Below the pieces are notes generated by a model. That model made no database searches and was not told the origin of the DNA. It worked only from the letters and a program-made list of their open reading frames with translations. Shown here piece after piece: positions 43,958 to 53,216 of a DNA stretch of 64,000 bases (its first letter is position 1; every line of letters starts with the position of its first letter). This DNA is from a virus. The position numbers and the translations under genes were made by a program. Location of the stretch: positions 1 through 64,000 of the IMG/VR virus record IMGVR_UViG_3300024346_000015; one strand, written 5' to 3'.

Positions 43958-44956
43958 CTATGAAATCGTTGCGGTTGAGCTTACTACATACCACTCTGTG
44001 GTGGACAAACTATAAACCAGATGTGCAGTCTGTCCTGAAGCTATTGTTAATGTGTCTCTGGATGCGGCGTTGTTACTGATAGTAACTGTCGCTGTACCAG
44101 AATTGATATTTATTAGATATTTAACTTCACCATCTACCGTACCGTCACCCATAGTTGCAGTGACCGCAGTACCCATGTTGAAGAATGTTATCGGTGCAGT
44201 CAATGCAACCGTTGCGGGGGTGGCAGTTATATTCTGAGTACCAAGTGCAAGTTTAGTTTCAATTGCAACCGCACCAGTACCCTTAGAATGAAGTTCTAAA
44301 TTGATGTCTGCGTTACTACCTACCGATCGGATCTCCGGATGAAGAAGGTGCGAAGCATTACCAATACTGATATTGTTTATCGCATTATTATCGGGAGAAA
44401 ATGTAATCAGTTCGTTACCAGCACTATCCTGAAGATTAGTTCCGATACGGAACGTTTCAATCAATGGATCGACCAGAGTCTTGTTAGTCAAAGTCTGAGG
44501 ATGGTTATTGAACGTGAACTCATCGTGATTAGTCAATACAGGTAGAGTTACGTTTCGGTTAGCTGCAACATCAGATGCAACTAAATTGAAAGAATGGTTG
44601 CCACCAGCATCAGTTAGTGTTAAACTAGAGATAGTCGGACTAGTAAGTGTTTTGTTCGTTAGTGTCTGAGTCGCAGTACTAAGTACAAAGTCACCGTTCG
44701 CATCCGGAAGACTCAAGACACGGTCAGCAGTTGGGTTCACTACGGTCAGTTTAGTTTCAAACTGATCTAAACTTGTTCCTTCAAAGATGATACCATCATC
44801 CACGAAAGATACACCACCGGAGAGGGTGTCACTATCACCACCTAGAAACTTATATAGTTCTACGAAGTTGGCGTTGATCTTTAAACCGGCAGTACGTAGT
44901 GTATCACCCGTACCATCGTTAGCAACTGTTCCTCTGTTTAATACTTGTCTTGTCAT
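43958..44956 (-). CDS. gp9-like wedge protein / fibre connector
   Basis: A 332-residue protein. Its N-terminus, NRGTVANDGTGDTLRTAGLKINANFVELYKFLG, parallels T4 gp9 (GNASTGDILFDGGNKINSDFNAIY), the long-tail-fibre connector in the baseplate. The rest is beta-rich and fibre-like, with repeated QTLTNKTLTSPTI and QTLTNKTLVDPLI units and a C-terminal strand region SGTATVTISNNAASRDTLTIASGQ. It is a reasonable candidate for the fibre socket of this phage. It follows gp7 and precedes gp8 and has its own late promoter. Confidence 0.65.
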   Translation of the reverse strand: MTRQVLNRGTVANDGTGDTLRTAGLKINANFVELYKFLGGDSDTLSGGVSFVDDGIIFEGTSLDQFETKLTVVNPTADRVLSLPDANGDFVLSTATQTLTNKTLTSPTISSLTLTDAGGNHSFNLVASDVAANRNVTLPVLTNHDEFTFNNHPQTLTNKTLVDPLIETFRIGTNLQDSAGNELITFSPDNNAINNISIGNASHLLHPEIRSVGSNADINLELHSKGTGAVAIETKLALGTQNITATPATVALTAPITFFNMGTAVTATMGDGTVDGEVKYLININSGTATVTISNNAASRDTLTIASGQTAHLVYSLSTTEWYVVSSTATIS

Positions 44957-44986
44957 TAGTCTCTTCTACCTAAAGATTGATACTTC

Positions 44987-44994
44987 TATTTATA
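44987..44994 (-). promoter_or_regulatory. T4-type late promoter
   Basis: Minus strand TATAAATAG, 30 nt upstream of the gp9-like gene. Confidence 0.8.
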
Positions 44995-44998
44995 CGTT

Positions 44999-46066
44999 TT
45001 ATAGCAGTTCGTCCAGAGTTATTTCTCCGTCCGAATCACCTGTTTGTCCTACAGCTGGATTGTTACCATCAGTCCTTAACACATTGCGCCAAGTGAATTG
45101 TTCTTGGTCAATAGTCTCCAGACTAGACAGACCCATAGCGGATCCACTGTCATCGGTATCTTCATCGAATGTTGGTGAGTTGGGTTCTAAGTACTCTAGT
45201 ATGTTACTCTGTAACCCATGTACCTCACCGATAGTGATGTCACCAACGTCTTTAATATCGTTACCGCCAGGGTTCGGATAAGATGATGAACTTCCCATGT
45301 TTGTTCTGAATATCATCTCGTCTCCATCTGGATTGATTGCCACATCGAATAGTGCGGTGTGTTGTGCGTAACCTTCTGGATGTCTCATAGTAGCAATACC
45401 CTCGATTTCTTTCGGTGGTAGATCCAGTGTGCCAGGAAATGGTTGATTCTCGATATCCAAATCGACCGATCCTACCAACTGTACTTGAGAACCCAAATAC
45501 ATACCAGCTGGGTGTACAAACAACTTATACACCTCTCTCCACTTGGAGATTGCCAGTTCACTTCTAATCTGTATCGCATAGTTCTGATACAGTTTATCGT
45601 CTGTTATATACCTCTGTGAGGATGCACCGATCTCCGAAGCGTTTAACGTAAACACATTCTTCTTAGTGTAAACGATATCGGGATCAATGTTAAAGAACGT
45701 CCGAAAGAACTGTTGAATAGAGTACTTAGTACCCTTAGAACGATACAGTGTATTAGAGTACTTTGCAGCCTCTCTCTTATCCGCAAATCCTTCGAAGTAC
45801 GACTGACCCAACAACAACTCATCTTCAACAAAGGATAACAAATCTATATCCGTCTGTGTGATATCCTTGATTAAGAATAACTCATTGAGTAACGTAGTCG
45901 GAGAAACATCTTCCTCTTCAAAGTTATAGTACTTTGTCAACAAAGTTACTAACTTAGGAAAACTAGAGATTATATGATCGGGAAGTACTTCCTCAATCTT
46001 ATAATGTCGTAGATTTATTTCCCTACGGTTTAAGTCATCGAATGTCTTGTCTAAGTGTCCGGCCAT
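44999..46066 (-). CDS. 7: Baseplate wedge protein, compact gp7 homologue
   Basis: A 355-residue protein. Its segments YRSKGTKYSIQQFFRTFFNIDPDIVY and KWREVYKLFVHPAGMYLGSQVQ align in order and character with the C-terminal half of T4 gp7 (FYSTKGIEASYKFLFKVLY, and RWKSDVIRFVHPVGFGF). T4 gp7 has 1032 residues; the large N-terminal part is missing here, leaving mainly the wedge core module. Position directly after gp6, with a one-base overlap, supports the call. It should form, with gp6 and gp53, the inner wedge that contacts the hub. Confidence 0.72.
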   Translation of the reverse strand: MAGHLDKTFDDLNRREINLRHYKIEEVLPDHIISSFPKLVTLLTKYYNFEEEDVSPTTLLNELFLIKDITQTDIDLLSFVEDELLLGQSYFEGFADKREAAKYSNTLYRSKGTKYSIQQFFRTFFNIDPDIVYTKKNVFTLNASEIGASSQRYITDDKLYQNYAIQIRSELAISKWREVYKLFVHPAGMYLGSQVQLVGSVDLDIENQPFPGTLDLPPKEIEGIATMRHPEGYAQHTALFDVAINPDGDEMIFRTNMGSSSSYPNPGGNDIKDVGDITIGEVHGLQSNILEYLEPNSPTFDEDTDDSGSAMGLSSLETIDQEQFTWRNVLRTDGNNPAVGQTGDSDGEITLDELL

Positions 46067-47892
46067 TAGTTAGTCGCTGTCGTTATGATGCCAGTTGTCT
46101 GTGATCGAGATTCGTCATAATTGAGGACATCGTTTCTTTGTGGAGTAATCGCAGACTGGTTAGCAGGGAGTACAGATATTTTAACTGTGGTCTGTCCACC
46201 CGTGATACTATCGATCTGAAGTCCTACAAAAGAAACAACACCATTTACGTCAAACGATCCTACGTTGTCAACCAATACTCTGTTGTCGTTAAGATCAATG
46301 ACCTGTAACACATTAGAGTTCAACTTGTTTCGAATCGAACAGTTGATGTTTTGGAGTACAAAGTTAGTTGATGTTACGATATACTCTTCATCGTCAAACT
46401 CTTCGATCATTACCGGAAACTTCAAAGTGTGATTCTGTATTCTACCAAGTATCGGAGTAACACTCTGTTGCATCTTGACGGTCGCACGTGAAGACAGGAT
46501 AGCTGGAGATATATCATCAATCAAACTCAGTAGATTAGATCGTCTAAACGACTGATCAAACTTACCAGTATTTTGAGTAAAGTATTGACGGGTTACGTCT
46601 TCTACTTGTGACTTAATAGTGTTCATTGTCAACGAAGTTAATCGTTCGTTAAACTGGAACTTAGTATCGAGTTCAACACTAGTTCTAACTGGATCGGAAA
46701 ACTTCAAGTCAAATGATGCAATAGACAACTGAGACGCTAAGTCTAAGATGGACTGTTTGGTTGCATCGACAGTAACTTGAGGAATAGTAGAGTTAAAGAG
46801 GACAGACATAAAGACTGCACCATACTCTTTAACAATGTTATCTTCTCCACCCCAAGACTTGATATCACTGATCAAAGAAGAGAAGTTACGTAATACAAGA
46901 GCGGAGTAATCCGAATGCGTTACCATTCTGTTCTGAGATGCATATTGGAAAGGTGCGTTCTTACGAATCGATTCTAGAGATTCTTTCTCTGCACCACCAG
47001 ATGAAACTGATTCTGTGGTTATCGTTGGTACCAATTCGGTATTCGCATTGATCTGAACAGCATTAACTGGTTCGAATGTCTCTGCGAAGTTTGAATCGGG
47101 GCCGTTGGTGGACAGATATTCAACAACAATCTTGTTGCCTGGCGCTGGGGTTCTACCCAAAGTAGTACCGTTACCGAACGTCAATTCAAAGAAACCATTA
47201 GGCATCTCCTTCATGATGTATATGGTTGAATCGGTATCAATGACGCTTGTATTCAAAATGTTTTTATATGCGGTAAAGTCCAATGATGTTGAACTAGGGT
47301 GTACCTTAACTACCGCAGTACTGAGATCTAGGTTCTTATCCGGAATGATGTATGTGATGTTTTCAGAGTTATCACCAGAGATAAACGTCTTAGTCTTTGA
47401 ACGACCTTCCTTAATAGGAATGATGTTGGAACCGTTCTGTTGTTTGAACTCATAGAAACCAAAACCATCGTCTGAAGCAGAGATTGTTTCGGTTGTCTGG
47501 AAAGTGAATTCAAGACTATCAACCGTAGATACAAACTGGTAACCAGCTGAGATAGATAATCGTGGACTACGGTCAACAATACCAGATAGGTTCAATGACA
47601 TCTTGACAAACGCCTGTGATGCGTTCTTACTATCCGGAACATAACCGATACCTTCGGACAAGGAGACCAACGAACTACGTAGTTGGGCCGTTCCAAGGAA
47701 TGATTCGTTCAAGGCGAAGTTGGCAGTCAATGCATTCATGTGTGTATTGTATGCCAATACATCCAGTATGTTAGACAGACCGGACGCTTCGAAGTTGTAG
47801 TCCTTGAACTCTTGTTGTTGTTCTAGGTAAATCTTCAGGTTGTTCTTGATTGCCTGAAAATCTAGTGCTGTTGATTTAATCGTTGTCGCCAT
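46066..47892 (-). CDS. 6: Baseplate wedge protein gp6
   Basis: This 608-residue protein (660 aa in T4) belongs to the gp6/gpJ baseplate family. The conserved start reads STALDFQAIKNNLKIYLEQQQEFKDYNFEASGLSNILDVLAYNTHMNALTANFALNESFL. It has the ESLESIRKNAPFQYASQNRMVTHSDYSALV domain near 300 and a TGKFDQSFRRSNLLSLIDDI region near 480. gp6 forms the continuous ring holding the six wedges and controls contraction. It follows gp25 by one base and overlaps gp7 by one. Confidence 0.96.
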   Translation of the reverse strand: MATTIKSTALDFQAIKNNLKIYLEQQQEFKDYNFEASGLSNILDVLAYNTHMNALTANFALNESFLGTAQLRSSLVSLSEGIGYVPDSKNASQAFVKMSLNLSGIVDRSPRLSISAGYQFVSTVDSLEFTFQTTETISASDDGFGFYEFKQQNGSNIIPIKEGRSKTKTFISGDNSENITYIIPDKNLDLSTAVVKVHPSSTSLDFTAYKNILNTSVIDTDSTIYIMKEMPNGFFELTFGNGTTLGRTPAPGNKIVVEYLSTNGPDSNFAETFEPVNAVQINANTELVPTITTESVSSGGAEKESLESIRKNAPFQYASQNRMVTHSDYSALVLRNFSSLISDIKSWGGEDNIVKEYGAVFMSVLFNSTIPQVTVDATKQSILDLASQLSIASFDLKFSDPVRTSVELDTKFQFNERLTSLTMNTIKSQVEDVTRQYFTQNTGKFDQSFRRSNLLSLIDDISPAILSSRATVKMQQSVTPILGRIQNHTLKFPVMIEEFDDEEYIVTSTNFVLQNINCSIRNKLNSNVLQVIDLNDNRVLVDNVGSFDVNGVVSFVGLQIDSITGGQTTVKISVLPANQSAITPQRNDVLNYDESRSQTTGIITTATN

Positions 47893-48351
47893 TTATCTTA
47901 ACCTACTTAATACGGTAGTAAATTCTACGAGTTCTCCAGTGTTGATTATCTTAAAGATAACCGTAACTTCCACTGCATTGTCATCCGGTTGCATGTTAAC
48001 AATTACTCTCAAAGAGGATATGTCAACACGGGGTTCATACACTTCAATCACGTTTCTGATTTCACGAATGATGTTCTTCTCTGTAACGGGATCTGCCAGT
48101 TCAAACAAGAAGTTGTATAGGTTACCGCCACAATAGGGATTGAATGGTTTCTCTCCCTGATTAGTCAGTAACAAATTCTTAACTGCGAACTTGACAGATT
48201 CGACATTACGTTTTCGGAATACGTCTTTGGTTGTCGGAGACACGGCCAATGACAGATCCAGATCTGAATACTCTCTGTTCTTGGTTGCCTGTACGGTAGA
48301 TGACGCTTCTAAGTTTCTGTCTTCTATCGATAGTGATCTTGTGATTGCCAT
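47893..48351 (-). CDS. 25: Baseplate wedge protein gp25
   Basis: This 152-residue member of the gp25/gpW lysozyme-like fold family (132 aa in T4) has the conserved NLLLTNQGEKPFNPYCGGNLYNFLFE block and the EPRVDI motif (EPR) that defines the family, followed by terminal strands VTVIFKIINTGELVEF. It initiates sheath polymerisation at the baseplate; despite the fold name, it is not an active lysozyme. First gene of the gp25-gp6-gp7 unit after the late promoter at 48378-48385. Confidence 0.95.
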   Translation of the reverse strand: MAITRSLSIEDRNLEASSTVQATKNREYSDLDLSLAVSPTTKDVFRKRNVESVKFAVKNLLLTNQGEKPFNPYCGGNLYNFLFELADPVTEKNIIREIRNVIEVYEPRVDISSLRVIVNMQPDDNAVEVTVIFKIINTGELVEFTTVLSRLR

Positions 48352-48377
48352 ATTAGTCTCTTAAATAACCTTGTATC

Positions 48378-48385
48378 TATTTATA
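48378..48385 (-). promoter_or_regulatory. T4-type late promoter of the gp25-gp6-gp7 unit
   Basis: Minus strand TATAAATAG, 27 nt upstream of gp25. Confidence 0.82.
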
Positions 48386-48389
48386 CGAT

Positions 48390-48986
48390 TTAATCTAGCT
48401 TAACTTCGATTAATTCCCCACCAGACAACTGTTTTCCGTTATAATTGGTAGAGATACTAAATCCGAAGTTTAGGTCAAATGATTCCGTTACTTCGGGCAT
48501 CTCAACAACAATCTGAGATGTCAACGAACCGTCTGGATTGTAGATGTCATAGTCAAGTGTAATCTTCTCATAAAAACAATAGTCTTTCCAATACTCCGCA
48601 ATATCAAATGTCGCAGAGTGATCTATGTTACCTTCTCTATCGATTACCTGATATGCCACAACACGACCATCTTCCTTCTTCAGATTGTCACCCCCTACAG
48701 TCTCCAGAGGGCCACCTTTGTAAATACCTTCACTCACAATAAGACGTACATTGTTGAACAAGTCTGTGTTACCATTGATCGTTCGATACATCTCTGCATG
48801 GAGATAAAGGTTACGTGCAATTTGTTTACGTTCAGATGCGGGGCCTACATGGGAGAACGGTGTCTTATCCCCATACGCACCAAGGTACTTTGCGATGGTT
48901 ACGCCTGGCGCAAGTTTAGTTCTAGATGAGATCTGATCCCCATCAAGAAAGTTTGGGTTGTATAACGGATCTGGTAATATGATCAT
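48390..48986 (-). CDS. Conserved structural protein of unknown function next to gp5
   Basis: A 198-residue beta-rich protein (DPLYNPNFLDGDQISSRTKL, ARNLYLHAEMYRTINGN, AYQVIDREGNIDHSATFDIAEYWKD, ITLDYDIYNPDGSL). I do not recognise a characterised family. It overlaps the gp5 beta-helix gene by four bases and ends just before the late promoter of gp25, so it is the last gene of the hub unit. A spike-tip, hub-plug or chaperone role is possible but not supported by a motif. Confidence 0.6.
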   Translation of the reverse strand: MIILPDPLYNPNFLDGDQISSRTKLAPGVTIAKYLGAYGDKTPFSHVGPASERKQIARNLYLHAEMYRTINGNTDLFNNVRLIVSEGIYKGGPLETVGGDNLKKEDGRVVAYQVIDREGNIDHSATFDIAEYWKDYCFYEKITLDYDIYNPDGSLTSQIVVEMPEVTESFDLNFGFSISTNYNGKQLSGGELIEVKLD

Positions 48987-50425
48987 CCTTTAAACCTCTT
49001 TCCTCTATTCTCAATTGAATTACCTATAGGCACCATACCAAATCTTGAAGACGGTTTAGCATTAACTGCACGTCCTATCTTCGGTGGACTAGTGTTATCA
49101 TAGTCAGAATTAAGTCTACCTTCACCTACCATCTTGTTTCCAATCAAAGAACGGTTAGCGGTGTCACGAATCTTAGACCTAAGTTCTTGGGTTGTCGGGA
49201 TCTTCTCGAACAGTCCTTCGTAATCGTCACGTAGAAGAATCTTATTCTTGAGAGAGTCAGCCGCATCAACCGATATGGCACGTACTGCAAAGTCACCCAT
49301 TGTCATCATTGCACCAATCGCATCTGCAAGTGGTACTGGTTTCTTCGGTGTTGGAGTCTCTTGTGCTTCGACTGCCTTCTTAACGGTAGGATCACTCGCA
49401 GCACCAGCCGCACCTAACGCACCAGCAGTTGCCGCTTTCTGTGCTTGGAATGCAGTCTTCGCCTTGTCTGCTACGTTTGCGTTGTATGACTTGATTGCCT
49501 CTGATGCCTGTCCGTGGAACGATCCATAGAACGCAGCACCGGATGCAAAAGGAACCGCACCCATTGGCCCCATGTAAACGGGGGAAGTCATCTCTACCTG
49601 TTCACCACCGATCACACCCTTCATACCCATGACAGATAGTTCCGATCCAGTGATCGACATGACAGGTGAGGTTAAAATACATTCTGTACCCGCAGTCATA
49701 GTAAGACGATTGTCCGTCATTATCTGGATCTCTCCCTGAACATGGTTCTTGTAGTAACCCTTAGTCCAGTTAGAGTTTTGACCCAGAGTAATCTCAGCCC
49801 TATTCTCTACGGTCTTGTATGACGCAGATCCTTTAGTCGTATATTCGGTGTTCTTCGATACTTCGGTACGTTTGTTCAACAATACACTTTGACGAGAGTT
49901 ACCGTGTATGTTTAGATTGTGATTACCACCCACGTCCATATTCCAGTCACCTGTAACCGTCTGGTTCAGATTACCCTTATAGACCATCTCAGCATCACCC
50001 TCTACGATGACCGTATTGTCTCCTCCGGTCACCTCGACTTTATTGTTCGGAGATGATATAATGATAGAACCATCAGCACGCATTTCGATACCACCACCCT
50101 TACGGTGTTTGATAAGAATACGTTCACCGCCTGGCGTATCATCATGTTCAATGACATGACCTGATGCGGTCTCCATGACCTGATTGAACGGGTACTGTGA
50201 TGGTTGTTGATCTTCTATATTAAGTGATACGTTAAAGTCACCACCCCCAACATAGAGTTCATTTACCTGAAACCCACGTGCAGCTTGGTTTATACTAGAC
50301 GTATAATGATAGTCCGTTCTAGGAAACTCACCAGTAGGATCTTGAAACCCTTCCTGTGGTACACCAAGAGTTCTGTCCTTGGCTGTATTCTTCCCTAACG
50401 AATTTTTATTTGATTCTGTTGTCAT
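48983..50425 (-). CDS. 5: gp5 C-terminal part: needle beta-helix protein (split gp5)
   Basis: This 480-residue protein starts with the linker GFQDPTGEFPR (26-36), the exact counterpart of the T4 gp5 sequence after its OB domain (GFSDPTGQYPR). It then has VgrG/gp5-like beta-helix repeats (about 80-290), such as GNLNQTVTGDWNMDVGGNHN and YTTKGSASYKTVENRAEITLG. It ends with an Ala-rich helical region (about 300-365) and a basic tail. It lacks OB-fold and lysozyme domains, which are in a separate gene (52329-53216). It should form the trimeric membrane-piercing needle. It overlaps the amidase gene by four bases. Confidence 0.85.
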   Translation of the reverse strand: MTTESNKNSLGKNTAKDRTLGVPQEGFQDPTGEFPRTDYHYTSSINQAARGFQVNELYVGGGDFNVSLNIEDQQPSQYPFNQVMETASGHVIEHDDTPGGERILIKHRKGGGIEMRADGSIIISSPNNKVEVTGGDNTVIVEGDAEMVYKGNLNQTVTGDWNMDVGGNHNLNIHGNSRQSVLLNKRTEVSKNTEYTTKGSASYKTVENRAEITLGQNSNWTKGYYKNHVQGEIQIMTDNRLTMTAGTECILTSPVMSITGSELSVMGMKGVIGGEQVEMTSPVYMGPMGAVPFASGAAFYGSFHGQASEAIKSYNANVADKAKTAFQAQKAATAGALGAAGAASDPTVKKAVEAQETPTPKKPVPLADAIGAMMTMGDFAVRAISVDAADSLKNKILLRDDYEGLFEKIPTTQELRSKIRDTANRSLIGNKMVGEGRLNSDYDNTSPPKIGRAVNAKPSSRFGMVPIGNSIENRGKRFKG

Positions 50426-52329
50426 TGTGGTTTCTTCGTTATCAATTCAGATGGAGTAAAAGACGTATCTTTCGATAGATCTTCGTATACGGACTTCTTG
50501 CGGAATACCGTTTCTACATATTGTGATACATCAAAGTATGGGTCAGTCACTAAGGGTTGTATTTCGTTGTGACCAAACACTTGTCCACCATGATATCTTC
50601 TATAGAATGCTTCACATACTGATTCAAAGGTTGTCATCTGTTCACGAGTGAATGACTGTGAGGAACGATACTGATCCGGATTATCACATCCTGTCGCACA
50701 GTTTAGACCACCTACCAGACATATCTCGATCACAGTATCCGTGTGACCATTAACCACATTACTGGTCGATCTATCCATCGGTCGGGCTCTCTGTAAACGT
50801 CCGTCTCTACGTATCACCAAGTGATATTGAATACCATCGTCACCCGCACTAGTATGGTCAACGTGTAACTCTTCTGCACCAATGTTTTGGTTAGTGTATG
50901 TGTCTGACGCATGTACAACCATTCCGGTTATAGGACGTTTTATAAGTCTAAATTCTGTCCCCAGTTCTTCCTTAGAATCAATATAAGTGTATGCCTCAAA
51001 CGCACTACTCTGTCCATCAAACTTAGCGAGTGTCTCAGTGAGATCAAAGTCTTTAACTACAAATGAATCTGAGGTAGTAATAAGTGAACCGGAGATCGTG
51101 GTATCCAGTGCAGAGAAATCTGCCTCAGCAGCGAAGACACGTTGTTGTGTTGCCTCGATCTCTGCATCCTCGATACCTGCGGCCTTCGCCTTTACCTTAA
51201 CCTCATTCACAAACTCATCGTTAGTCTTACCTTCGGGAATCGATCCGATAACAGCCTTCATTTTAGGACTGAGTGTTTTATCTTCTCTGATTGTCGATTG
51301 TGTCGCCTTTGCGATACCTTCTAAAGTACCGTCCAATGCAGAAGAAACGATCTCAGTGACCTTACCTAATCCAAGGTTTGCGTTACTGGTAACACCTCGT
51401 ACTAGACTAGTCGCAGCGTTGGTGATGTCCTCTGTGATATCTTGTAACATACCAAGACCAGTCTTTACCGGAGACTTATCGAAGAACTCTTGCAATGCAC
51501 CCTGACTCTTTTCTAATCCTTTCAACGGTGCGTTGACTCCACTAGTAATCGCAGCACCTAGATCAGAAGCAGTTGCAGAGATAGAGTTTAAATTTCCTTG
51601 TAGATCGGTACTCATAGTACCAATATCGTTCTTAACATTACTCAATAAGTCTGCGGCAGGGTTCAATGATTGAATAGATGATACCTCTGAGGTAATATCC
51701 GCAACCATACCTTCTGCTTTCTTTATGGTATCGGTAATCGCACCTAGTCCACCAGTTGCGCCACCACCTGTTCCAGATGCAGCCTTTACTTCACTCGCAA
51801 CCCCTTGGATCTTTGACTTCAATGCACTAGACTTACCCTCAACATCTGTTGCGGTTGCACTGATTGCGTCTAGAGATGATGCACCTAGTGTCTCCACTTC
51901 TAGTTTAGCAACAGGTGCGCCTAGTCCAGTTAACTGAACAACCACGTCAGATACAGATTGTTCTTCTTGATCACCCGCGACAATAGTGGTTTCCGCACCC
52001 GAATCCAATCCCACCGATACTGTGAGAGAAGGGGCAGACAGAGTCATCAGAGAAGATGCGGGATCTGCGACACCGGATAGTCCGGTTACCTGATCACCGA
52101 AAGAACACATCGCATCACCCATGGCGGTCTGCCCTGCGTTATCGATCTTAGACTCCATACTAGTAATACCACCGAACACCGCACCCGTTTCACTACCCAA
52201 TAGTGTCGCATTCTTTGCGAACGTATTTTCGGTTAACGCTTTTGCGGAGGCATCGAGACTAGCACCAATACTTGAACCAGCTTGGTTGTCTGTTAATCTA
52301 GAATTAAGTTGACTTTTATTTAAAGGCAT
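50422..52329 (-). CDS. Hub-associated protein with C-terminal N-acetylmuramoyl-L-alanine amidase
   Basis: 635 residues. Residues 1 to about 440 are Ala/Ser/Thr-rich and helical with no recognised domain (for example ASLDASAKALTENTFAKNAT), suggesting a rod or trimeric stalk. Residues about 469-605 form an amidase_2/T7-lysozyme-like domain: GMVVHASDTYTNQN with Zn ligand H473, GIQYHLVIRRDGRL, DTVIEICLVGG, then VFGHNEIQ with H587 and TDPYFDV with D596 as third ligand. It would cut the stem-peptide bond of peptidoglycan during injection. It lies between the gp5 OB/lysozyme gene and the gp5 needle gene, overlapping each by 1-4 bases, so it is a hub component rather than a holin-associated endolysin. 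The usual catalytic Lys near the last ligand is not obvious. Confidence 0.82.
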   Translation of the reverse strand: MPLNKSQLNSRLTDNQAGSSIGASLDASAKALTENTFAKNATLLGSETGAVFGGITSMESKIDNAGQTAMGDAMCSFGDQVTGLSGVADPASSLMTLSAPSLTVSVGLDSGAETTIVAGDQEEQSVSDVVVQLTGLGAPVAKLEVETLGASSLDAISATATDVEGKSSALKSKIQGVASEVKAASGTGGGATGGLGAITDTIKKAEGMVADITSEVSSIQSLNPAADLLSNVKNDIGTMSTDLQGNLNSISATASDLGAAITSGVNAPLKGLEKSQGALQEFFDKSPVKTGLGMLQDITEDITNAATSLVRGVTSNANLGLGKVTEIVSSALDGTLEGIAKATQSTIREDKTLSPKMKAVIGSIPEGKTNDEFVNEVKVKAKAAGIEDAEIEATQQRVFAAEADFSALDTTISGSLITTSDSFVVKDFDLTETLAKFDGQSSAFEAYTYIDSKEELGTEFRLIKRPITGMVVHASDTYTNQNIGAEELHVDHTSAGDDGIQYHLVIRRDGRLQRARPMDRSTSNVVNGHTDTVIEICLVGGLNCATGCDNPDQYRSSQSFTREQMTTFESVCEAFYRRYHGGQVFGHNEIQPLVTDPYFDVSQYVETVFRKKSVYEDLSKDTSFTPSELITKKPQ

Positions 52330-53216
52330 TATTCACCTATTAGTTCCTGAAGACCAATGCAGAGTCTCTCTACACTTTCGAAGTCACTCTCTTTCTTTAC
52401 ACCAAGATAATACTTTGCAAAGACTCGTTGACAATTGTTCTTTAGACCTTTTTCGTTAGTATCTGTTTTACGTAAACGAATGTTTGCGGCCGCTTGACTA
52501 CTATTTAGTTCAAATTTAGTGAAGACCAATTGAGTCGCATATTTCGACCAATCGTTACTAAAGTTCTTGAGTATAAGTTTACGTTCGTTTTCCCATCCCG
52601 CAATACCTAGAGGGTTATCTTCACCCGCAACCTCTACGCCAGTCTCATTAAGTCTTGACTTGAAAATAAGTCCTGCCATAATACCGACTGATTGTTTCAA
52701 TGAGTAACCAGCACTGAGGAAGTATTTGACTCCCTCTAGTTGACGAGCCTGCATTGTATTACCATAGACTCGACCGACATTATCGTTCTCGACCTTCACT
52801 GTATCGATAACACTTATTTGTTGTTCAAAGAATACCACGTCTTGCGAGATTCTCTCTTGTACAGTCTTGAACTGAACATTACGTTGAACACGTGTAGGAT
52901 ACTCTATCTTAGGTATAGATCCCAACACCAATGGTATCTGTGAAGCGACACCATCCATGAAGAATCCGAATACCGTTGCACCTGAAGTCAGTCTAGGTGT
53001 TTTACCTAAACCAGACACACCCGCCTCTGTGGTAGGTAGTACTACTTGGGCCCAAGGTAGATCGTTCTGTGGTATCTCTCTTGTAGATGGATTGTGTACA
53101 CCGTGGACACGAATCTTGACACGACCTTCCAAACCATATGGGGGTGTGTGGTCAACAACATCTGCGATAAACCAACGAGTATTGTCACCGTAGTATTCTG
53201 TTTGGATTGCTTTCAT
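52329..53216 (-). CDS. 5: gp5 N-terminal part: OB fold plus lysozyme-like domain lacking catalytic Glu (split gp5)
   Basis: 295 residues from an ATG that overlaps the gp27 stop (TAATG) and is preceded by GAGGGG; an in-frame GTG 21 nt upstream is less likely. Residues 5-105 are the gp5 OB domain (WFIADVVDHTPPYGLEGRVKIRVHGVH, LPWAQVVLPTTEAGVSGLGKTP, VFGFFMDG). Residues 155-272 resemble the Phage_lysozyme2 domain: VKYFLSAGYSLKQSVGIMAGL and NPLGIAGWENERKLILKNF. In that family GNLxxES carries the catalytic Glu; here the position is Lys (LIFKS, K186), so lysozyme activity is probably lost. It should attach the needle to gp27. The amidase next door may replace the lost activity. Confidence 0.85.
   Translation of the reverse strand: MKAIQTEYYGDNTRWFIADVVDHTPPYGLEGRVKIRVHGVHNPSTREIPQNDLPWAQVVLPTTEAGVSGLGKTPRLTSGATVFGFFMDGVASQIPLVLGSIPKIEYPTRVQRNVQFKTVQERISQDVVFFEQQISVIDTVKVENDNVGRVYGNTMQARQLEGVKYFLSAGYSLKQSVGIMAGLIFKSRLNETGVEVAGEDNPLGIAGWENERKLILKNFSNDWSKYATQLVFTKFELNSSQAAANIRLRKTDTNEKGLKNNCQRVFAKYYLGVKKESDFESVERLCIGLQELIGE

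Noticed and set aside
50422-52329. Stand-alone endolysin
   Set aside because: The amidase domain is fused to a long N-terminal rod and embedded between hub genes with overlaps, with no holin or spanin nearby; a virion role fits better.
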